This document shows positions 55,480-64,000 of a stretch of 64,000 bases of DNA, one piece after another. Position 1 is the first letter of the stretch; every line of letters starts with the position of its first letter. Origin of the DNA: Arenicola marina (lineage: Eukaryota; Annelida; Polychaeta; Arenicolidae); contig OZ025253.1 in NCBI GenBank assembly GCA_964019135.1, positions 41,732,109 through 41,796,108 on the forward strand, in the 5' to 3' direction. The notes beneath the pieces were generated by a model. It had not been told where the DNA came from, did no database searches, and was given only the letters and a program-made list of their open reading frames with translations. The translations under genes and the position numbers were made by a program.

Positions 55480-58400
55480 CCCGTTCTACGTCTGGTGGCC
55501 CGCCCCCCTCTTCGGGAGTTACCCGTTCTACGTCTTTGGGCCCGCCCCCCACTGCGGGTGTTACCCGTTCTACGTCTTTGGGCCCGCCCCCCTCTGCGAG
55601 TTTTGCCCGTTCAATGTCTGGTTGCCCGCCCCCCTCTGCGGGTGTTACCCGTTCTGCATCTGGTGGCCCGCCCCCCTCTGCGGGTGCTTCCCGTCCTACG
55701 TCTGGTGGCCCACCCCACTCTGCTTGTGTTACCCATTCTATGTCTGGTGGCCCGCCCCCCTTGCGGGTCTTACACGTTCTACGTCTGGTGGCCCGCCCCC
55801 ATCTGCGGGTGTCACCCGTTCTACGTCTGGTGGCCCGTCCCCCTCTGCGGGTGCTTCCTGTTCTACGTCTGGTGGCCCGCTCCCCTCTGCGGGTGCTTCC
55901 CGTTCAATGTCTGGTGGCCCGCCCCCCTCTGCGGGTGCTTCCCGTTCTACGTCTGGTGGCCCGCCCCCCTCTGCGGGTGTTACCCGTTCTACGTCTTTGG
56001 GCCCGACCCCCACTGCGGGTGTTACCCGTTCTACGTCTTTGGGCCCGCCCCTCTCTGCGGGTGTTACTGGTTCCACGTTTGGTGGCCCCCCCACCCTCTG
56101 CGGGTGTTATCCGTTCAATGTCTGGTTGCACTCCCCCCTCTGCGAGTTTTGCCCGTTCAATGTCTGGTTGCCCCCCTCCCCCCTCTGCGGGTGCTTCCCG
56201 TCCTACGTCTGGTGGCCCACCCCACTCTGCTTGTGTTACCCATTCTATGTCTGGTGGCCCGCCCCCCTTGCGGGTGTTACACGTTCTACGTCTGGTGGCC
56301 CGCCCCCCTTGCGGGTGTTACACGTTCTACGTCTGGTGGCCCGCCCCCATCTGCGGGTGTCACCCGTCCTACGTCTGGTGGCCCACCCCACTCTGCTTGT
56401 GTTACCCATTCTATGTCTGGTGGCCCGCCCCCCTTGCGGGTGTTACACGTTCTACATCTGGTGGCCCGCCCCCATCTGCGGGTGTCACCCGTTCTACGTC
56501 TGATGGCCCGCCCCCCTCTGCGGGTGCTTCCTGTTCTACGTCTGGTGGCCCGCCCACCTCTGCGGGTGTTACGCGTTCAATGTCTGGTGGCCCGCCCCCC
56601 TCTGCGGGTGCTACCCGTTCTATGTCTGGTGGCCCGCCCCCCTCTGCGGGTGCTTCCTGTTCTACGTCTGGTGGCCCGCCCCCCTCTGCGGGTGTTACCC
56701 GTTCTACGTTCTGCGCCCGCCCCCCCCCCTTTGCGGGTGCTTCCCATTCAATGTCTGGTGGCCCGCCCCCTCTCAGGGTGTTACCCGTTCTACGTCTGGT
56801 GGCCCGCCCCCCTCTGCGGGTGTTACTTGTTCTACGTCTGGTGGCCCGCCCCCATCTGCAGGTGTTACGCGTTCAATGTCTGGTGGCCCGCCCCCCTCTG
56901 CGGGTGCTTCCCGTTCCACGTCTGGTGGCACGCCCCCCTCTGCGGGTGTTACCCGTTCTACGTGTGGTGGCCCGCCCCCCTCTGCGGTTGTTACCCGTTC
57001 TACGTCTGGTGTCCCGCCCCCCTCTGCAGGTGCTTCCCGTTCTACGTCTGGTGGCCCGCCCCCCTCTGCGGGTGCTTCCCGTTCAATGTCTGGTGGCCCG
57101 TCCCCCTCTGCGGATGCTTCCCGTTCTACGTCTGGTGGCCCGCCCCCCTCTGCGGGTGTTACCCGTTCTACGTCTTTGGGCCCGACCCCCACTGCGGGTG
57201 TTACCCGTTCTACGTCTTTGGGCCCGCCCCTCTCTGCGGGTGTTACTGGTTCCACGTCTGGTGGCCCCCCACCCTCTGCGGGTGTTATCCGTTTAATGTC
57301 TGGTGGCACTCCCCCCTCTGCGAGTTTTGCCCGTTCAATGTCTGGTTGCCCCCCTCCCCCCTCTGCGGGTGCTTCCCGTCCTACGTCTGGTGGCCCACCC
57401 CACTCTGCTTGTGTTACCCATTCTATGTCTGGTGGCCCGCCCCCCTTGCGGGTGTTACACGTTCTACGTCTTGTGGCCCGCCCCCATCTGCGGGTGTCAC
57501 CCGTTCTACGTCTGATGGCCCGCCCCCCTCTGCGGGTGCTTCCTGTTCTACGTCTGGTGGCCCGCCCACCTCTGCGGGTGTTACGCGTTCAATGTCTGGT
57601 GGCCCGCCCCCCTCTGCGGGTGCTACCCGTTCTATGTCTGGTGGCCCGCCCCCCTCTGCGGGTGCTTCCTGTTCTACGTCTGGTGGCCCGCCCCCCTCTG
57701 CGGGTGTTACCCGTTCTACGCTCTGCGCCCGCCCCCCGCCCTTTGCGGGTGCTTCCCATTCTACGTCTGGTGGCACGCCCCCCTCTCCGGGTGTTACCCG
57801 TTCTACGTCTGGTGGCCCGCCCCCCTCTGGGCGTCTTACTTGTTCTACGTCTCTTGGCCCGCCCCCCTCTGCGGGTGCTTCCCGTTCAATGTCTGGTGGC
57901 CCGCCCCCCTCTGCGGGTGTCACCCGTTCTACGCCTGGTGGCCCGCCCCCCTCTGCGCGTGTTACCCGTTCTACGCCCTTGCGCCCGCCCCCCTCTGCGG
58001 GTGCTTCCCATTCAATGTCTGGTGGCCCGCCCCCCTCTGCGGGTGTTACCCGTTCTACGTCTGGTGTCCCGCCCCCCTCTGCGGGTGTTACTTGTTCTAC
58101 GTCTTTTGGCCGGCTCCCCTCTGCGGGTGTTATCCGTTCTACGTCTGGTGGCCCGCCCCCCTCTGCAGGTGCTTCACGTTCTACGTCTGGTGGCCCGCCC
58201 CCCTCTGCGGGTGTTACCCGTTCTACGTCTGGTGGCCCGCCCCCATCTGCAGGTGTTACGCGTTCAATGTCTGGTGGCCCGCCCCCCTCTGCGGGTGCTT
58301 CCCGTTCTACGTCTGGTGGCACGCCCCCCTCTGCGGGTGTTACCCGTTCTACATGTGGTGGCCCGCCCCTCTCTGCGAGTGTTACCCGTTCTACGTCTGC

Positions 58401-60535
58401 TGGCCCGCCCCCCTCTGCAGGTGCTTCCCGTTCTACGTCTGGTGGCCCGCCCCCCTCTGCGGGTGCTTCCCGTTCAATGTCTGCTGGCCCGCCCCCTTCT
58501 GCGGGTGTTAACCGTTCAATGTCTGGTGGCCCGCCCTTCTCTGCGGGTGCTTCCCGTTCTACGTCTGGTGGCCCGCCCCCCTCTGCGGGTGTTACCCGTT
58601 CTACGTCTTTGGGCCCGCCCCCCACTGCGGGTGTTACCCGTTCTACGTCTTTGGGCCCGCCACCCTCTGCGGGTGTTATCCGTTCAATGTCTGGTGGCAC
58701 GCCCCCCTCTGCGAGGGTTACCCGTTCTACGTCTGGTGGCCCCGCCCCCCTCTGCGAGTTTTGCCCGTTCAATGTCTGGTTGCCCGGCCCCCTCTGCGGG
58801 TGTTACCCGTTCTGCATCTGGTGGCCCGCCCCCCTTTGCGGGTGCTTCCCGTCCTACGTCTGGTGGCCCACCCCACTCTGCTTGTGTTACCCATTCTATG
58901 TCTGGTGGCCCGCCCCCCTTGCGGGTCTTACACGTTCTACGTCTGGTGGCCCGCCCCCATCTGCGGGTGTCACCCGTTCTACGTCTGGTGGCCCGCCCCC
59001 CTCTTCGGGGGTTACCCGTTCTACGTCTTTGGGCCCGCCCCCCACTGCGGGTGTTACCCGTTCTACGTCTTTGGGCCCGCCCCCCTCTGCGAGTTTTGCC
59101 CGTTCAATGTCTGGTTGCCCGCCCCCCTCTGCGGGTGTTACCCGTTCTGCATCTGGTGGCCCGCCCCCCTCTGCGGGTGCTTCCCGTCCTACGTCTGGTG
59201 GCCCACCCCACTCTGCTTGTGTTACCCATTCTATGTCTGGTGGCCCGCCCCCCTTGCGGGTGTTACACGTTCTACGTCTGGTGGCCCGCCCCCTTCTGCG
59301 GGTGTTACCCGTTCAATGTCTGGTGGCCCGCCCACTTCTGCGGGTGTTACCCGTTCAATGTCTGGTGGCCCGCCCCCCTCTGCGGGTGTTTCCCGTTCTA
59401 CGTCTGGTGGCCCGCCCCCCTTTGCGGGTGTTACCCGTTCAATGTCTGGTGGCCCGCCCCCCTCTGCGGGTGTTACCCGTTCGATGTCTGGTGGCACGCC
59501 CCCCTCTGCGGGTGTTACCCGTTCAATGTCTGGTGGCCCGCCCCCCTCTGCGGGTGCTTCCCGTTCAATGTCTGGTGGCCCGCCCCCCTCTGCGGGTGTT
59601 ACCCGTTCTGTGTCTGGTGGCCCGCCCCCCCTCTGCGGGTGTTACCCGTTCTGTGTCTGGTTGCCCGCCCCCCCTCTGCGGGTGTTACCCATTCTATGTC
59701 TGGTGGCCCGCCCCCATCTGCGGGTGTTATCCGTTCAATGTCTGGTGGCACGCCCCCCACTGCGGGTGTTACCCGTTCTACGTCTGGTGACCCGCCCCCC
59801 TCTGCGGGTGCTTCCCGTTAAATGTCTGGTGGCCCGTCCCCCTCTGCGGGTGCTTCCCGTTCTACGTCTGGTGGCCCGCCCCCCTCTGCGGGAGCTTCCC
59901 GTTCAATGTCTGGTTGCCCGCCCCCCTCTGCTTGTGTTACCCATTCTATGTCTGGTGCCCCGCCCCCTCTGCGGGTGCTTCCCGTTCAAGGTCTGGTGGC
60001 CCGCCCCCCTCTGCGCGTGTTACCCGTTCTACGTCTGGTGGCCCGCCCCCCCCCCCCTCCGGGTGTTACCCGTTCTACGTCTGGTGGCCCGCCCCCCTCT
60101 GCGGGTGCTTCCCCTTCAAGGTCTGGTGGCCCGCCCCCCTCTGCGGGTGCTTCCCCTTCTACGTCTGGTGGCCCGCCCCCCTCTGCGGGTGTTACCCGTT
60201 CGATGTCTGCTGGCCCGCCCCACTCTGCGGGTGCTTCCGGTTCTACGTCTGGTGGGCCGCTCCCCTCTGCTTGTGTTACCCGTTCTACGTCTGGTGGCCC
60301 GCCCCCCTCTGCGGGTGTTACCCGTTCTATGTCTGGTGGCCCGCCCCCCTCTGCGGGTGTTACCCGTTCTACGTCTGGTGGCCCGCCCCCCTCTGCGGGT
60401 GTTACCCGTTCTACGTCTGGTGGCCCGCCCCCCTCTGCGGGTGTTACCCGTTCTACGTCTGGTGGCCCGCCCCCCTCTGCGGGTGTTACCCGTTCAATGT
60501 CTGGTGGCCCGCCCCCCTCTGCTGGTCCTGCACCA
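55480..60535. repeat. 42-bp satellite array, about 120 copies
   Basis: Units contain TCTACGTCTGGTGGCCCGCC and CCCCTCTGCGGGTGTTACC. Recognisable variants (TCAATGTCTGG, TCTTTGGGCCC, CCACTCTGCTTGTGTTACCC) recur in the same order in several places, so the array grew by block duplication. All three plus frames and a minus frame are open for hundreds of codons because 42 is a multiple of three and the unit lacks stops. A plus frame of 1438 codons (55474-59790) is therefore not evidence of a gene. Confidence 0.95.
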
Positions 60536-60991
60536 AGGCCAGAACTTGGAAATTGGAAGTCGCTATTGATGCACGACTACGTTCAGCGTGGCCGGTTTGC
60601 ATGTGAGTTTTCACCTGATCACGTACGCCTTATATAACTCTGGTTGGCATCAAATTCATAATTTGAATCTCTGACTTAAATGGGGGAAATGGATGTTAGA
60701 TGTTAAGAACACTTATCCTGTTTTCTAAATTATTCGTCTGTAAATTGTTAATTTACCGACTATCATGTGCTGGAGTACATTTTTATTTAGAAGATCCAAC
60801 GTTAGCACACTAGACCTCTGGGCAGATCAGAAGGTTCTGAGTGCGCATCGGGGCCTGGGGCTTGTTTTTCCATTCAGTCATCTTTCATTGCCCCGTGAGG
60901 TTTCTTGGCCCAGTTTGTGTGCATAATAGCGGCCTAAAACACCAGTTCATTTCAAAACCAATTGAATTATACACTAACATCTTATTTGTAG

Positions 60992-61193
60992 CGCGGCAAA
61001 GGACACATATGGCAGAGTTGGAGGCTTGTAGCCCTTACATCGCCATGGAGCAGCTATGTTCTGCGGCACTGTCAACCCATTCACAGTCTCCCAAGACCTG
61101 TGTTCTCAATTTAGAAAACGCCTTGATCGACAGCGTTGTGGGGGACATCGCTTGCGGCATGGTTTATATTGCCACCTTCCTGGTTGATAACCG
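60992..61193 (+). CDS. Candidate exon of an unrecognised gene
   Basis: Acceptor CTTATTTGTAG precedes 60992 and donor AACCG|GTAAGT follows 61193. The frame includes ATG at 61009 and reads MAELEACSPYIAMEQLCSAA, later ENALIDSVVGDIACGMVYIA. It ends in phase 2. No family recognised. Confidence 0.55.
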
Positions 61194-61199
61194 GTAAGT

Positions 61200-62600
61200 T
61201 CTAATGGGTACATATAGTTAGTCTCTTGCTTTATGTTTCTCCAATTTACGATACATAAGAACACTGAAACTAATGAAATTTCAGTTCTGTTATGCAATTA
61301 TTATTTAGATACCACACTGCAATGTCACATGGATATGAATTCAGCATTTTGCAGCAAGTCAATATATGGCGCAATTACAAGTGAACCTCATTAAGGATCA
61401 TTATGACGGTCTTTTTCTTCCACCGTCCCTGTCACATTTGAAATGGCATTCAAGTTTCTTTCTAGCGAAAGGTATTTGCCATTGAAGGGTGACGTGAATA
61501 TTGTTTTTACGCAAATAAAGAGCATGCCCGCGTGTTCTTTTTATTCATAGATGTTTTACCAGTTGTATCAGTTATATGGTAAGCTTAGCTAGAAAAGAGG
61601 AGGATATTGAGAGAATATCGGTTTCTTCATGGTTATGTTAGGGATGGTCGTGCTTTACCTCATCTTACAACTATGGTGTTTGTTCTCTAATAAAAGCCCT
61701 TTGCATGTTTCATGGCCTGTTTCAGGTTGTGAGTTGAAGTCTCACCTGGGTATTAGAGAATAAAGCCAGTGTTGTGATGAAAAGCTGAAATTTGTGAAAG
61801 TAATGTATAGCATTTAAAATTCCAATGGTAAATTCTCTGTGCCCTCTACTCACAAGTTCTTTTTTTGTTGCACTTACATAACTACCAAAATTTGCAGGGA
61901 CGTACATTTTTGGTTGTATCTCAGTGTGTAACATGGTTTACGTATATTTTCTTACTTTAATGACGTTCCCGATTGTTGTTTGTGCTGGTTCTCGTAGCTG
62001 TACAGTATATTGCGGATGAGAACCTATACATAATACGATTTAATATGCCCCAAATACGTAGTGGATGTTAATTTTAGTGCTCTGTTTATGGTTCCTTTTA
62101 AAAACGTCTTCGATATATTCAATGGGCCATTGTTATATTTGGAAGTATATTATATGTGCTGTTCATTGTGTTTTAATGGAGGATTTTGTACACGACACCT
62201 TGTATGTTATGCATACATGTACACTTTAGTATAAGTCTTTATCTTCGATCTTTTTTAAGATAATTTATATAACTGAATCGGCCATTCCTATTGTTTTAAT
62301 ACCATCATGAAGGGACGCCGCGTCTGTATTTAATACAGTACACACATACTGATGACGCTTATGAATTGTGTGCACTTGGTGGTTTGTAACCAGTTGTAGC
62401 CCTGAGAGATCGTCTTCGGGGCAAACTTAAGGTTCTTACCAATACAGTGATGCGCAGTTCAGGAATATTCGTTCTACAACGCTTGCCAACGCGAGAAAAA
62501 ATATAAGTGGCCAAAGTGATATGCTTGGTATGAAGGCTTTGTAATATAACGTGTGAAGCTCGTTTTGAGTGTGTCTTATTTACTGTAGAGTTATTGTTTA
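61200..62600. other. Probable intron, possibly hiding another exon
   Basis: AT-rich. The phases of the exons on each side do not match, so at least one further exon is expected here, but I could not place it. Confidence 0.4.
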
Positions 62601-62601
62601 G

Positions 62602-62819
62602 GTGCTTCAACGAATGCCTCTAACACTGGTCGGCGATGGAACCAGTCTGTTGGCCAAAACCGGACTGGGGTCGCCAAAGCTGACGCCAAGCTGAGTCCGT
62701 GTATTCGACCATCACGTCCGGGCATTGAGCTTCTTGGGACTTTCGTCCATCTCTACAAAAAAGACCATCCAAAGCTCGGCAAAAACACTGACGGGTATAT
62801 ATACTGCCAGACAGTGAAA
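62602..62819 (+). CDS. Candidate exon of the same unrecognised gene
   Basis: Acceptor TTATTGTTTAG before 62602, donor GTGAAA|GTATGT after 62819. The frame reads ASTNASNTGRRWNQSVGQN, later GTFVHLYKKDHPKLGKN and DGYIYCQTVK, ending in phase 0. Confidence 0.5.
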
Positions 62820-63250
62820 GTATGTATACATGTACTGCTGAAATTGCGTGGTGACTGACACTGACTGACTGGGAACCTTTATTTCATCTATCGTTAAAAC
62901 ATATGTATGTGATAATTTTATGCGCTTAAAAGCTTTCATCTTCTGGGATTTCTCGTATGCTCCAATTATTACACACACGTGTTACAAAATTCACAACAGA
63001 GACAATAATAACTATTAAAACGGGAACCGCGATAATTTATCTCCTTTCTCACGTCTGAATAACCTGATAATAATGTAAATTCGTTACATAACAAAGGAAG
63101 GACGTGTTAAATAAAGATGTAGGTTATTTATACGGTGGCAGTGGATAGCTACCAAGAGAGACTGAACTGAATGGGCTTTACGGCGCAAATTGTCCGATGA
63201 TTAACTTTTATTATGACCAGTGTTTTATCACTTATAGATTCCATTCCCAG

Positions 63251-63471
63251 ACTGGGATTTATGCCGTTATACCATCCCAAGCCGACATGGACAACCATCG
63301 CCAAGTCGAGTCCTTCACATTCGACATGATGTTGGACCAGCTTAGCTTCAATCCCTCGATCCCCTCACCAACGTTGTCCTTTTCCCAGCAAGAGGACCTC
63401 ATCAACAGTCTGCCGAACGACTCCCGCCCGACCGGTAGAGGTGGGGTGTCTCACTTCTCGTACTTCTCGAG
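63251..63471 (+). CDS. Candidate exon ending at the right satellite
   Basis: With acceptor ATTCCATTCCCAG (ending 63250) the exon starts in phase 0, matching the previous one, and reads TGIYAVIPSQADMDNHRQVE, later FSQQEDLINSLPNDSRP and GGVSHFSYFSR. The donor-like CTCGAG|GTGTGG falls exactly where the 22-bp repeat begins, so the donor, if real, was built from satellite sequence. Confidence 0.5.
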
Positions 63472-64000
63472 GTGTGGTGTCCGCCACGGATCTGTGATGT
63501 CCGCCACGCTTCGGTGTGGTATCCGCCACAGATAGGTGTGGCGTCCGCCACGGGTCAGTGTGGTGTCCGCCACGGATCTGTGTGGTGTCCGCCGCGTGTC
63601 AGTGTGGTGTCCGCCACGGGTCAGCATGATGTCGGCCAAGGGTCACTGGGGTGTCCGCCACGGGTTATTGTGGTGTCCTTCACGGGTCGGTGTGGTGTCC
63701 GCCACGGATCGGTGTGGTGTCGGCCACGGGTCGGTGTAATGTCCGGTCAGTTTGGTGTCCGCCACGGGTCGGTGTGGTGTCCGCCGCGGGTCAGTGTAGT
63801 GTTCGTCACGGCTCGATGTCGTTTCTGCCACGGGTCAGTGTGAATTTGGTCACGGGTCAGAGTACTGTGTGTCACGAGTCAGTGTGGTATGCACCATAGG
63901 CCAGTGTGGTGTCCGCCGCGTGTCTGTGTGGTGTCGGCCACAGGTCAGTGTGGTGTCCGCCACAGATCAGTGTGGTGTCGGCCACAGATCAGTCTGGAGT
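63472..64000. repeat. 22-bp minisatellite array (right copy)
   Basis: About 24 copies of the same 22-bp unit as at 2131-2505 (core GTGTGGTGTCCGCCACGGGT), more diverged in sequence. It runs off the window edge. Confidence 0.95.

Noticed and set aside
55474-59790. Very long plus-strand frame (1438 codons) as a Pro-rich or Cys-rich repeat protein
   Set aside because: The 42-bp unit has no stop in any plus frame, so all three stay open together; the frame also drifts between units.

Overview
This window is animal nuclear DNA, most likely from a marine invertebrate such as a mollusc or another lophotrochozoan. It has split genes with GT-AG introns, TATA-type promoters, LINE retrotransposons, a Polinton-like element, many poly-C/poly-G tracts and a great deal of tandem repeat. 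The taxonomic guess is an inference; nothing here fixes the species. By my tally about a quarter of the window is tandem arrays. Most long open frames lie in these arrays, have unit lengths that keep several frames open at once, and should not be read as genes.

Layout. 1-3.7 kb: a minisatellite that drifts from a 21-bp to a 22-bp unit; the 22-bp unit returns at the right edge (63.47-64 kb). 5.0 kb: a minus-strand TATA promoter with a short first exon. 6.56-8.33 kb: a minus-strand Mab-21/cGAS-like receptor exon with its nucleotidyltransferase residues but a reading-frame break. 8.7-14 kb: foldback hairpins, a 189-bp array, a candidate plus-strand exon and a 49-bp array. 15.1-18.5 kb: a decayed Jockey/CR1-type LINE. 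18.9-21.4 kb: a well-supported minus-strand gene of at least four exons whose product starts with an N-myristoylation signal. 21.7-27.0 kb: a large 17/34-bp hierarchical satellite. 27.4-28.5 kb: a foldback element inside a 69-bp repeat, plus AT-rich dispersed repeats. 29.5-30.1 kb: a 27-bp array.

31.2-47.0 kb is the most striking region: a 15.8-kb Polinton-like fossil with 6.3-kb terminal inverted repeats, a 6-bp target duplication (AAATGA) and a 3.1-kb unique centre. Each arm carries a frame with two PC4-like domains and an adenain-like protease piece. The centre carries a zinc-ribbon-like protein and a proline-rich repeat protein with a SUMO-interaction-like motif. Promoter-like modules recur across arms and centre. 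The element sits just downstream of a CCAAT/TATA promoter.

47-55 kb: possible exon pieces, a hAT-like MITE, a minus-strand promoter with first exon, an L1-like ORF1 preceded by 34-bp monomers, and a 600-bp foldback that overlaps the ORF1 stop. 55.5-60.5 kb: a 5-kb array of a 42-bp unit. 61-63.5 kb: three candidate plus-strand exons of an unrecognised gene, the last ending where the 22-bp satellite begins.
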